A stretch of DNA of 64,000 nt from contig DLMJ01000030.1 in NCBI GenBank assembly GCA_002479255.1, positions 78,848 through 142,847 on the forward strand. Reading direction: 5' to 3'. This DNA is from Candidatus Binatus soli. GTDB taxonomy: Bacteria > Desulfobacterota > Binatia > Binatales > Binataceae. Below are positions 25,387 through 33,588 of this stretch, in pieces (positions within the stretch are counted from its first letter, which is position 1; every line of letters begins with the position of its first letter). Made by a program: the position numbers and the translations under genes. The notes under the pieces are model-generated. The model was not told where the DNA came from, did no database searches, and saw only the letters and a program-made list of their open reading frames with translations.

Positions 25387-26460
25387 CTACCGGTTGAAGG
25401 CCGCCGCCAGATTGCGGCTGCCGTCCTTCGATGCCGTCACTTGTTCGAGCCTGGAAAGGCGCTCCTCGAACGCGGTCCGCATCGCCAGCTCCCGTTCGCG
25501 GCTGGCCTTCAGCTCGGCGGCCTGCCGACGCATCGAGGCTTTCATATCCGCCATCTGCGCGGCCTGCTTCTGAAGCTCGTTGAGCAGCATCGAGGTGTCC
25601 GCCGATTTGGACACTCCGCACCCGAGCTTGCCGGTGCTGTCAACCAATACGGTGCAGTGCTTGGTTCCGACCTTTTCTTTGTAGATGCCGGCGACGTGGG
25701 TGTCGGTCTGTGTGCCCTGCACGCCGATCCGAATGGTGTCGGACTCGGCCACGACGCCTTCGTTGCCGATATCTATATTGTTGCTTCCGGTGATGAGATT
25801 GGTGCCTGCGTTATAGCCAATGCCGATGTTGCCGATGCCCGTGGTGTTGCTGTAGAGAGCGGCAACTCCAGCGGCAGTATTTTCGGTGCCCGTGGTGTTC
25901 CAGTAGAGGGCGTTCTCCCCGGTGGCGGTATTATAGTCGCCCGTGGTGTTCTGAACGAGGGCGCTCAACCCGGTGGCGGTATTATAGTCGCCCGAGACGT
26001 TGCTCTGGAGGGCGTTCACCCCGGTGGCAGTATTATAGTCGCCCGTGCCGTTGCCGACGAGGGCTGCCGCTCCGGTGGCGGTATTTTCGCGGCCCGTGGT
26101 GTTCCAGTAGAGGGCGAACACCCCGGTGGCGGTATTTTCGTAGCCTGTGGTGTTGGTGTAGAGGGCGGACACCCCGGCTGCGGTATTAGCCCCGCCCGCG
26201 GTGTTGGCGCTGAGGGCGCCAACCCCGGTGGCGGTATTTTCGTAGCCAGTGGTGTTCTGAACGAGGGTGCTCGATCCGGTGGCGGTATTTGCGTAACTGC
26301 CGCTGCTGGTGTTGGTCAGTGGCGTGCAGGTACCACCAATGGTCGCGTTTAGTCCGGCGCAGGTGTCGGTTCCCGGCTCCGCCGCAGCGATGCCCGCGCT
26401 CGCGAGCACAATGAGCAAAGCGGCTACTATGCAAGAGTAAAAACTCGTAGCTGTTTTCAT
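25387..26460 (-). CDS. Exported protein with YadA-head-like tandem repeats and coiled coil
   Basis: 357 residues. A signal peptide covers about residues 1-27 (cleavage near GIAAA). Residues ~57-225 are about ten 17-residue repeats of the type YENTATGVGALSANTAG, resembling the left-handed beta-roll of trimeric autotransporter heads. Residues ~285-345 form a charged coiled coil (MKASMRRQAAELKASRERE). No YadA anchor barrel or S74 endosialidase domain is seen, so attachment is unclear. It may be a secreted or surface trimeric protein. It lies inside the island. Confidence 0.82.
   Translation of the reverse strand: MKTATSFYSCIVAALLIVLASAGIAAAEPGTDTCAGLNATIGGTCTPLTNTSSGSYANTATGSSTLVQNTTGYENTATGVGALSANTAGGANTAAGVSALYTNTTGYENTATGVFALYWNTTGRENTATGAAALVGNGTGDYNTATGVNALQSNVSGDYNTATGLSALVQNTTGDYNTATGENALYWNTTGTENTAAGVAALYSNTTGIGNIGIGYNAGTNLITGSNNIDIGNEGVVAESDTIRIGVQGTQTDTHVAGIYKEKVGTKHCTVLVDSTGKLGCGVSKSADTSMLLNELQKQAAQMADMKASMRRQAAELKASRERELAMRTAFEERLSRLEQVTASKDGSRNLAAAFNR
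25785..26292 (-). repeat. Tandem 51-bp repeats coding for 17-residue units
   Basis: About ten units coding xxNTATGxxALxxNTTG. On the plus strand the GGTGGCGGTATT core recurs every 51 bases. The antisense frame over this stretch is open for the same reason and is not a gene. Confidence 0.9.
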
Positions 26461-26530
26461 TAGATTATTCCGCCTCCAGAATCGCCCCGACCTTGGGCGA
26501 CACAGCCATTCAGCGCGCTCCGGGGTTTTT

Positions 26531-26606
<76 letters not shown>

Positions 26607-26638
26607 ACCGTCGAAGCACGCTTACCTAGCAGGATGTT

Positions 26639-26716
26639 TGGGGTGAGTGAAGGGATTTGAACCCTCGACCGCCGGAGCCACAATCCGATGCTCTGCCAAC
26701 TGAGCTACACTCACCA
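26639..26716 (-). tRNA. tRNA-His (GTG)
   Basis: Folds with a GTGAGTG/CACTCAC acceptor and an extra 5' G, as tRNA-His requires. The anticodon loop TTGTGGC gives GTG. The 3' end reads CCCCA or CCCA depending on the exact boundary, so the 3' limit is uncertain by a base. Confidence 0.94.
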
Positions 26717-26776
26717 CCCTCGGTCTGTTTCAATCCGTCCGGCGCATCGTGCCGCCGCTCTCAAAATTCGCCTCCG

Positions 26777-26853
<77 letters not shown>

Positions 26854-26855
26854 GA

Positions 26856-26929
26856 TCGGGGCGAGCCGATTTGAACGGCCGACCCCCTGCTCCCAAGGCA
26901 GGTGCGCTACCAAGCTGCGCTACGCCCCG
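26856..26929 (-). tRNA. tRNA-Pro (TGG)
   Basis: 74 bases without encoded CCA. The acceptor CGGGGCG pairs with CGCCCCG. The anticodon loop CTTGGGA gives TGG, reading CCA. It is the first tRNA of the cluster. Upstream on the minus strand a TTGAGA hexamer could be a -35 box, but no good -10 follows. Confidence 0.95.
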
Positions 26930-27687
26930 AACTCTTAGGAAGTAACACACCAACCATCCGCTCTCAACCGATGATCGTTCGCATATCGGTTTTGTTCGCC
27001 AATCTATTCGTGGATCAGCGCGCGCGGCACACGATCCTGTGGATGGCGGCATCTTGAATTCCGAGCGCGGACTTGTCGAGCGAATTCTGTCGGGCGCGGC
27101 GTATCATCTGCATCGACTGCATCGACGCATGATCAGCGCTGCTCTCGACGCAGGCATCTTGCTGCAATCCGCCGGATACGTACGCGAGATGCGAATTTGG
27201 GTCGCGCTAAGTGGTGAGAGTGCAATTTGCAAAACTCGCGATTTTGGTAGGAAAAGTGATCAAATTCGAGATTTTCGGATGTTCCGAGTCGCAAAAAGAG
27301 AAAAAAACTCGCGACGATGCCTTGAATTTGCTCGGTTTTTTCGAGGCACGATATTTGCTCTACCTTCTGTTGCGCTGACAATCTCCTCCCCCGAGACGAA
27401 CAGCGCCTGTCCCCAAGCAAAGGCCGGGCTACTTGAACCGTAGGCTCCCCACCACGGTCCCCACTCGTAGCCCGGCCGTTCTTTTTCTCGAAAACCGGAT
27501 CATAGCAGGCGCGCGATTCGCGTAATTACCGGCGACTCGGTATTTACCAGATCGATCTTACGGCGAGTTTCCCCCCGGCATTTATGTTTTCCAATTTCTG
27601 CTAGGCTAACCGGGACCGGACGGCGGCTTACCAGCTCGAGACGTTCATTGGTGCGCTGACGCTCCGGCCGGGGGTTATATCGATCGC
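26930..27687. other. Intergenic region upstream of the tRNA cluster
   Basis: About 760 bases with no supported gene. The tRNA operon promoter should lie near 26935-27000 on the minus strand. From about 27190 to 27350 the sequence turns relatively AT-rich with phrases such as GCAAAACTCGCGATTTTGG, possibly a gene fossil, but no family is recognisable. A strong hairpin lies at 27422-27477. Confidence 0.45.
27422..27477 (+). terminator. Hairpin with 11-bp stem followed by a T-rich tract
   Basis: GGCCGGGCTAC at 27422 pairs perfectly with GTAGCCCGGCC at 27467 across a 34-base loop, then TTCTTTTTC follows. The loop is long for an intrinsic terminator, and no gene on this strand ends nearby. It could instead end or form part of a small RNA. 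Confidence 0.4.
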
Positions 27688-28368
27688 CTGAGGCGACAAT
27701 TCTGCGCATCGCTCGTCGCGATACTCGCGACCGCGGTCGCCGTTGGGATCAGCGGATGCTGGATGGCAGCGGCTCAACTCGCGCCCATCGCCGCCAACGT
27801 TGCGGAGGATGTCGGCGCCGATGCCGTTGGGCTGACGGCGGGTATTGCCTCGAGCGTGAGCGCGACTACGCATCCGGGGACCGATCGCGCAAAGATGGAA
27901 GAAGAAGCGCGTGAACGTGTAATGGATAGCGCTGACAGTTGTGACCGGCTCGAAGTCGAAGTTCCGGGCGTGATCGAGTTGCGAAGGAGTGCTGCCGGCG
28001 CGCCCGAGTATCGTGAGCTGCGGCTTAGCGATTCGCTCGACGAGCGGCAATGGATACCGATAGCGGACAATGAAACGACGGCCAATGGTTGGCGGCCGGC
28101 GGTTAATTTTCTTCAGATGAATTTCTCGCCGCCGCTGGGCGCAGTGGTCCCCGAGACGGCGAGCAACTTTCTGGCGTATGCGCCCTCGCAATTCATCTCA
28201 GTGGCCGCCGGCGATCGGTTTGCCGCGATGACTTCGAATTTTGGCAAGCCGGTTGGAACGTTTTCATGGAACGGGAACTATTACCATTACGTGGTGACCA
28301 GCACGCTGCCATGCTTTCCGCCTCCGTCCGAGCGGATTGCCGCAGGCGTCCCTCCTCCAGGCTTCTAG
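27688..28368 (+). CDS. Probable lipoprotein of unknown function, start possibly CTG
   Basis: An ATG at 27763 gives 201 residues that begin directly after a lipobox. Upstream in the same frame the sequence codes LRRQFCASLVAILATAVAVG followed by ISGC, a classic lipoprotein signal with its cysteine. No ATG, GTG or TTG opens this part, so the best start is the CTG at 27688. The mature protein has VSATTHPGTDRAKMEEEARE, a central VIELRRSAAGAPEYRELRL and a C-terminal YYHYVVTSTLPCFPPP. No family is recognised. It converges on the AI-2E gene. Confidence 0.55.
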   Translation: MRRQFCASLVAILATAVAVGISGCWMAAAQLAPIAANVAEDVGADAVGLTAGIASSVSATTHPGTDRAKMEEEARERVMDSADSCDRLEVEVPGVIELRRSAAGAPEYRELRLSDSLDERQWIPIADNETTANGWRPAVNFLQMNFSPPLGAVVPETASNFLAYAPSQFISVAAGDRFAAMTSNFGKPVGTFSWNGNYYHYVVTSTLPCFPPPSERIAAGVPPPGF

Positions 28369-28382
28369 ATCATTCTGCTTTG

Positions 28383-30272
28383 TCAATTGCGGGAGAGCCA
28401 GCTGTTCTCGCGTGCATAGCCTCGTGGCAAGCGCGCTCCGCCGGGAATCCGGGACTTCGCGCGTTGGAGAATGAAGCGCCGGACCGCGCGGCGGGCTTCG
28501 TTGGGGTTGGCGCAGATCTGGGAACATCCGGCATTTATGAGCTCGGTGGACTGGTGTAACGCTGGCGGCCCGCCTGCAATGATCGTCAGGCGAGACGAAA
28601 TGGATCGTAATGCCGCCACCAGTCCCACCGCGGCCGGCAAACATTCGGCCGACATGCATGAGATGAAGACGAAGTCCGGCGTGAACCGTTTGACCAGATC
28701 GGAAATCTCGTCCGGTGATTTATTCTCGCCCGCAAAGGTTGCGACCGCACCCTCTTTGCGCAGCAGTTCGAGCAACATCAACAACCCCAGAAAGTGCAGC
28801 TCGCCGGGCGCCAACACGCCCATTACTCGCACGCTCGGAGAAATGCGCGATTTGACGAACCTGTTTCCAAGTTCAGCAATCAGTTGATGCGTTGTATCGA
28901 TGATGAGCCGCTGGTTCTCGTCACTAATATGGCCTTCCGCGCGCTCCTCACCCATCAGCACCAGCGCCGGCGCAATCACCTCGTCAAAGGTTCGCTCCAG
29001 GCCATTCTCATCGCAATAGCGGACAGCAACATCTCTGGCTCCTGACGGGTTGAGTTCAAGCAGCAAGCGGTAGAAGTCGTGGTAGTCGTCGAGAACCCGG
29101 TCCGCCCCGAGCAGAATCGAGAGAAACCCCAGCGGAGGGATAAAGTCGCCCGCGACCTTAAGACAAGCGGTCAAGGGCGTCGAAAGCAGCAGCCCGGGTA
29201 TTCCCCACAGCCAATACCAGTACATCGCGGATGTCAGCAACGCCACCGGAGAGACGTCAATTCCGTGGCCGATGATGAATGGTTCCGCAACCTGCGCCGC
29301 AACCTGGTCGATAATCACAAAGGCGCCAAGTATCTCGAGCGCTTTGCTCCATCCGGGAAACAACGCAAAGGCGACGAGCGCCGGCAGAAGCGCCGAGCTG
29401 ATCGCGCCGACATATGGAATGAACCGCAACAGGAATGCGACCACCCCCCACAGCGGGGCGCTCGGCAGCCCGAGAAACCAAGCCACGGTTCCGGCGGCGA
29501 TGCCGTAGGCAAGATTGATCGTCGAAAAAAGCAGCAGGTAGCGGCCGACGGTGTAACCCGCCGTTTCTATTGCCTGCGCTGCGATCGGAATTCTTCCTCG
29601 TGCCGCGAGGCGGACAAATCGATCACGCAAATCCTTTCGGCTGTAAAGCAGAAAAAACAGCAGCATGATGATGAGCAGCGTCTTGAGCATGCCATCGACG
29701 ATCGGAACAACCGGCCTCAGGCTGTCGCTGAGAAGAGAGCCGGGAACCGAGACCGCCATCACTTCACGCGGCTGGCGGGGGGCAGGATTGGTGCTTGCCA
29801 TGCGACGCTGAACGTCGGAAACCGCATCCTTGATATGCTGGAGCCATGGGGGCGTGTTTTTTTCAAGCGCCGCCAATTTGTTTCCGATGTTCTCCGAGTA
29901 TCCAGCGACCTGGTCGGCGACATTAGTCAGTTCAATAGTCAGAAAATACCCAATCGCCGAAATTGCGCCGATCACCACTAGTACTACTAATGCGGCGCTT
30001 ATCAGGCGCCCGAAGTAGCGCTCGAGGCGGGTTGCGACGGGACTGAAGACCACGCTCAGAATGAGTGCAATCGCCAGCGGAAGCAGGACCGGTCTGCCCA
30101 GATACAAAGCGCCGGTAGCGATGATCAGTGCGCAAACCGGTCCGGCAACCGATAGCAGCGCGAAGCGATCCTCACTTTCGCCGTAGGGTTGCTCTGTCTG
30201 CTTTTCGGTTTCCGCCACTAACATCACCCCGACATTGCCGAGCTTCAGCCGCTGCTCTACGCTGACGCCCAT
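28383..30272 (-). CDS. AI-2E family permease fused to a B12-binding-like domain
   Basis: About 629 residues. Residues ~35-375 are an AI-2E/PerM transporter with eight likely membrane segments: a first pair near residue 45, a soluble loop with SENIGNKLAALEKNTPPWLQ, then the TM5-8 block including GVVAFLLRFIPYVGAISSA. Residues ~400-600 are soluble, with a helical modulation-like part (IIDTTHQLIAELGNRFVKSR) and a Rossmann-like part with GELHFLGLLML, VFISCMSAE and TIIAGGPPA, matching the ExHxxG, S and GG positions of cobalamin-binding domains. AI-2E family substrates are mostly unknown. The start is uncertain. A Met at 30224 is another option. Confidence 0.83.
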   Translation of the reverse strand: MGVSVEQRLKLGNVGVMLVAETEKQTEQPYGESEDRFALLSVAGPVCALIIATGALYLGRPVLLPLAIALILSVVFSPVATRLERYFGRLISAALVVLVVIGAISAIGYFLTIELTNVADQVAGYSENIGNKLAALEKNTPPWLQHIKDAVSDVQRRMASTNPAPRQPREVMAVSVPGSLLSDSLRPVVPIVDGMLKTLLIIMLLFFLLYSRKDLRDRFVRLAARGRIPIAAQAIETAGYTVGRYLLLFSTINLAYGIAAGTVAWFLGLPSAPLWGVVAFLLRFIPYVGAISSALLPALVAFALFPGWSKALEILGAFVIIDQVAAQVAEPFIIGHGIDVSPVALLTSAMYWYWLWGIPGLLLSTPLTACLKVAGDFIPPLGFLSILLGADRVLDDYHDFYRLLLELNPSGARDVAVRYCDENGLERTFDEVIAPALVLMGEERAEGHISDENQRLIIDTTHQLIAELGNRFVKSRISPSVRVMGVLAPGELHFLGLLMLLELLRKEGAVATFAGENKSPDEISDLVKRFTPDFVFISCMSAECLPAAVGLVAALRSISSRLTIIAGGPPALHQSTELINAGCSQICANPNEARRAVRRFILQRAKSRIPGGARLPRGYARENSWLSRN

Positions 30273-30353
30273 TCTACGCCGCAACCGAGCCGGTTGGATA
30301 CGTTGAACGCACAGACGACATTTCAGTGAGTCATCCGGGCGCTCGACGATCCT

Positions 30354-31301
30354 TCAGCGCCGCAGGATAGGGATCACTTCCCTGGCGAACTGCTCGTGCT
30401 GCGCGTCGCGCGCGGCCGCAGAGGAAGCGATGTCCACGTTGACATCGCGAATTCCCGCCTTGATGAACTCATCGATTCGCGCGGCGACATCGGCGGGCTT
30501 CCCTACGGCGGCGTATCGCTTGGCGGGCTCGCGGAAATCCATCGCGTAGCGCTTGCTCAGATGCTCCGCCGCTACGTCGAGCGCATCTTCGTAGCTCGGC
30601 CCCAGCGTCACGAACAAATGCAGCGCCGTGCCGAAACGCTCGAACTTGCGCCCGGCCTTTTCCGCCTCGCGCGCGATGAACTCGAGTCCCTCGCCGACCC
30701 GCTTGGGCGTCACCACGTATGGCATCCATCCGTCGCCCAGCCGCGCCGCACGTCTCAGCGCGGCTTCGGCTCGTCCCCCCACCCATACGGGAGGTCCGCC
30801 GGGAGTGCGAGGTTTCGGCAGCATCGTAATTTTCCCGAAGCTGAAATACTTGCCGTGGTACTCGACCGGTTCTCCAGTCCACAGCCGCTTGATTATTTCG
30901 ATTCCCTCGTTCGCGCGCCCGCCGCGTTGCTTGAGCGGGACGCCGCACGCCTCGTACTCGCGCGGAAATTCACCGCCGACTCCGACGCCGAAAATGAAAT
31001 GTCCCGCGCCCATCAGGCGGTCCACCGTCGCGACCATCTTTGCAACCGTCGTGGGATGACGCAGCGGCAGCAGGTAAATGCTGGTGCCAAAAATCAGGCT
31101 CGGGTTCAGCGCGGACAAGTATGTTAACTGGGTCAGCGGATCGTCGATCGCTCCCATGAACGCAACGTGATCTCCCGCCCAGATACTTTCGTAACCCCAC
31201 TCCGACAGGGAGCTGACGGTCCTGCGCGCGTGCTCGCGATCGGCCGCCGTCGCTAGCGCGCCAAACCTGACTTTGGAATTCAGCGGGAGCACATCGCTCA
31301 T
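30354..31301 (-). CDS. LLM class flavin/F420-dependent oxidoreductase
   Basis: 315 residues of the luciferase-like monooxygenase (TIM barrel) type. VRFGALATAADREHARRTVS starts the barrel, followed by GYESIWAGDHVAF and LIFGTSIYLLPLRHPTTVAK. FIFGVGVGGEFPREYEACGV and GGPPVWVGGRAEAALRRAAR are typical of the F420-dependent subgroup. The substrate is unknown. It lies 22 nt after the SDR gene on the same strand and probably shares its transcript. Such enzymes are abundant in bacteria that make F420, but the cofactor here is not proven. Confidence 0.9.
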   Translation of the reverse strand: MSDVLPLNSKVRFGALATAADREHARRTVSSLSEWGYESIWAGDHVAFMGAIDDPLTQLTYLSALNPSLIFGTSIYLLPLRHPTTVAKMVATVDRLMGAGHFIFGVGVGGEFPREYEACGVPLKQRGGRANEGIEIIKRLWTGEPVEYHGKYFSFGKITMLPKPRTPGGPPVWVGGRAEAALRRAARLGDGWMPYVVTPKRVGEGLEFIAREAEKAGRKFERFGTALHLFVTLGPSYEDALDVAAEHLSKRYAMDFREPAKRYAAVGKPADVAARIDEFIKAGIRDVNVDIASSAAARDAQHEQFAREVIPILRR

Positions 31302-31323
31302 GTCCGCACCCCTATGCGCATCC

Positions 31324-32109
31324 TCAAACCGATCGGATCGCGCCGCCGTCGACCCGAATCAACGAACCCGTCACGTAGGCCGCCAGCGGGCTCGCCAGGA
31401 ACGCCGCGACTGCCCCGAATTCTGCGGGCGTGCCGAGCCGTCCGACCGGAATCGACTGCGCGTTGCGCTTGATTGCTTCCTCGACGGAAATTTTCTGGCG
31501 TTCCGCAGCCGCGCGGCTGAGCTGTACCGTACGATCGGTCGCGATCGCGCCCGGCAGAAGAGTGTTGACGGTAATTCCGTCGCGCGCCGTCTCCGTCGCC
31601 AGCGTCTTGGCCCAGCCGACGATCGCGCTGCGCAGCGCATTCGACACTCCGATCGTAGCGATCGGCTCGACCACGCTCATCGAGGCCACGTTCAGGATTC
31701 GGCCCCACTTTCGCGCGCGCATGTCCCCAATCAACAAATCCGTTATTCGAAACAGCGCCAGCACCATCGCCTGGAACTGCTCCTCCCAGACTTTGGCGGG
31801 CACGCCGACCACGCCGGACGGCGGCGGGCCGCCGGAATTGTTGAGCAGGATGTCGATCGCGCCGAGCTGTTTGCGCGCCGCGTTGGCAGCGTCCTCGATG
31901 CTCGGCCAATTCGCGAGGTCCGCCGCAAATCCGATCGCCTTGGCGCCGCGCGACGCGATTTCGGAGACCGCGCGATCCAGCCCTTCCTGGCCGCGCGCTA
32001 CCAGCGCCACCGCAACGCCCTCAGCCGCGAGCGCGTCGGCTACGCCGCGTCCCAGTCCCTTGCTGCCGCCAAGAATCAGCGCCGTTTTTCCCTTGAGTTG
32101 AAGATCCAT
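31324..32109 (-). CDS. Short-chain dehydrogenase-like protein lacking the usual YxxxK pair
   Basis: 261 residues with a Rossmann fold. The cofactor loop ALILGGSKGLGRGVADAL and ILLNNSGGPPPSG (NNAG-like) are clear. Where classical SDRs have S-Y-xxx-K, this protein reads NVASMSVVEPIATIGVSNAL followed by RSAIVGWAKTLATE, so the catalytic Tyr and Lys are absent and Ser-Asn-Ala-Leu-Arg stands there. A subgroup of SDR-like proteins shares this change. Its reaction is unknown. LLM oxidoreductase follows downstream. Confidence 0.88.
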   Translation of the reverse strand: MDLQLKGKTALILGGSKGLGRGVADALAAEGVAVALVARGQEGLDRAVSEIASRGAKAIGFAADLANWPSIEDAANAARKQLGAIDILLNNSGGPPPSGVVGVPAKVWEEQFQAMVLALFRITDLLIGDMRARKWGRILNVASMSVVEPIATIGVSNALRSAIVGWAKTLATETARDGITVNTLLPGAIATDRTVQLSRAAAERQKISVEEAIKRNAQSIPVGRLGTPAEFGAVAAFLASPLAAYVTGSLIRVDGGAIRSV

Positions 32110-32223
32110 TTTTCACTTCACCGGGCTTCGATCGTTATGTGAATCGTTGTAGCGAATCTCATGCGGTTTGGCATCATGCCGGCCTTGCGCGGCCGCGTCG
32201 CGACGCGCCTAATGACCGCGGCG

Positions 32224-33399
32224 ATGGAATCGTTTGATGTTGTGATCGTGGGAGCCGGAGCGGCCGGGCTGATGTGCGCGATGACGGCCGGGGAGCGCGG
32301 CCGGCGTGTGCTGCTGCTGGAACATAACGATCAGCCAGGCGCGAAGATTCTTATCTCGGGCGGCGGCCGCTGCAATTTCACCAATCTGGAAATGGCGCCG
32401 GAGCGCTTTCTTTCCGCCAACCCGCATTTCTGCAAGTCCGCGCTCAGCCGTTACACGCAGCACGATTTTATCGCACTCGTCGAACGCCATCGCATTCCCT
32501 ATCACGAGAAGACTCTCGGCCAACTGTTTTGCGACGGATCGGCACGCGCGGTGCTCGCGATGCTGCTGGCGGAGTGCGCGGCCGTCGGCGTCGATTTGCG
32601 CACCGGACACAGCGTCACCGAAATAACCCGCGCCGATCGCTTTCGCATCGAGACCAACAAAGGCAGCTTTATCACGCAGGCTTTGGTGCTCGCGACCGGC
32701 GGCCTCTCAATTCCAAAAATGGGCGCGACCGGCTTCGCTTACGAGATGGCGCGGCGCTTCGGTCTTGCGGTCATCGAGCCGCGGCCCGGCCTGGTGCCAT
32801 TGAAAGTCGCGGGCGATACGGTCGAATTTTGCCAAACTCTTGCCGGCGTTTCGGTGGACGCAGTGGCCTCATGCGGCCGCGCCAGTTTTCGCGAAAACAT
32901 TTTATTCACGCATCGCGGTTTGTCAGGTCCTGCGATTTTGCAGATTTCGTCGTACTGGCGGGAAGGCGATACGCTGTCGCTCAACCTTGCGCCTTCATTA
33001 GATATCGAAAGCTTCCTCGCGGACCGAAAGCGCACGCGGCCCAAGGCCGAACTAAAAACCGTACTGGCCGAGGTGATTCCGACTCGTCTGGCGCATGCTC
33101 TTGCCGGCGCCGCGGCGTCCAACCTCCCGATCGCGAATCTGCAAGACCGCAGCCTTTCCGAACTGGCCGATCGGCTAAGACGATGGCAACTCAAGCCAAC
33201 AGGTTCCGAGGGATGGCCCAAAGCCGAGGTGACAGTCGGCGGAATCGGCACCGCCGCGCTGTCTTCCAAGACCATGGAGGCTCGCGCCGTGCCCGGCCTA
33301 TACGCGATCGGCGAAGCGGTGGACGTAACGGGATGGCTCGGCGGCTACAATTTCCAGTGGGCGTGGTCGAGCGGATGGTGCGCGGGCAATGCAGTCTGA
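32224..33399 (+). CDS. BaiN/HI0933-family NAD(P)/FAD-dependent oxidoreductase
   Basis: 391 residues from MESFDVVIVGAGAAGLMCAM. The ATG at 32224 starts exactly at the FAD-binding strand, whereas the earlier start at 32161 would add 21 poorly supported residues. GAGAAGLMCAM is the dinucleotide fold and GGGRCNFTN the family signature. The C-terminal IGEAVDVTGWLGGYNFQWAW is also family-typical. Members are flavoproteins of uncertain substrate (the BaiN name comes from a bile-acid study). It stands alone, divergent from the SDR gene across 114 nt. Confidence 0.92.
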   Translation: MESFDVVIVGAGAAGLMCAMTAGERGRRVLLLEHNDQPGAKILISGGGRCNFTNLEMAPERFLSANPHFCKSALSRYTQHDFIALVERHRIPYHEKTLGQLFCDGSARAVLAMLLAECAAVGVDLRTGHSVTEITRADRFRIETNKGSFITQALVLATGGLSIPKMGATGFAYEMARRFGLAVIEPRPGLVPLKVAGDTVEFCQTLAGVSVDAVASCGRASFRENILFTHRGLSGPAILQISSYWREGDTLSLNLAPSLDIESFLADRKRTRPKAELKTVLAEVIPTRLAHALAGAAASNLPIANLQDRSLSELADRLRRWQLKPTGSEGWPKAEVTVGGIGTAALSSKTMEARAVPGLYAIGEAVDVTGWLGGYNFQWAWSSGWCAGNAV

Positions 33400-33588
33400 C
33401 TTCAGCGGTGATGCCGATCATTTTCGGCGAGAGTGCGTTGCGCGCCTCGGGCCGGTTCATCAAGGGCCGCCGGGCGCGCGTTACCCGAGGAACGACTCCG
33501 GTCAATCGAGGATTTTCGTCATTCCCCTTGAGTAGGCAAGTAATCTAACATCACTTTCCGAATCGCGCGGATAAGTCCGGAGGTTTTG

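Noticed and set aside
25213..26352. A long plus-strand frame opposite the YadA-like gene
   Set aside because: It is open only because the 51-bp repeats repeat in register; the minus-strand product has a signal peptide and coiled coil.
26935..27000. Promoter for the tRNA cluster
   Set aside because: A TTGAGA hexamer is present but no matching -10 at suitable spacing, so it was not listed as a feature.
27039..27443. A 134-residue frame in the region before the lipoprotein
   Set aside because: Composition and codons are poor, no domain is visible and it overlaps the hairpin region.
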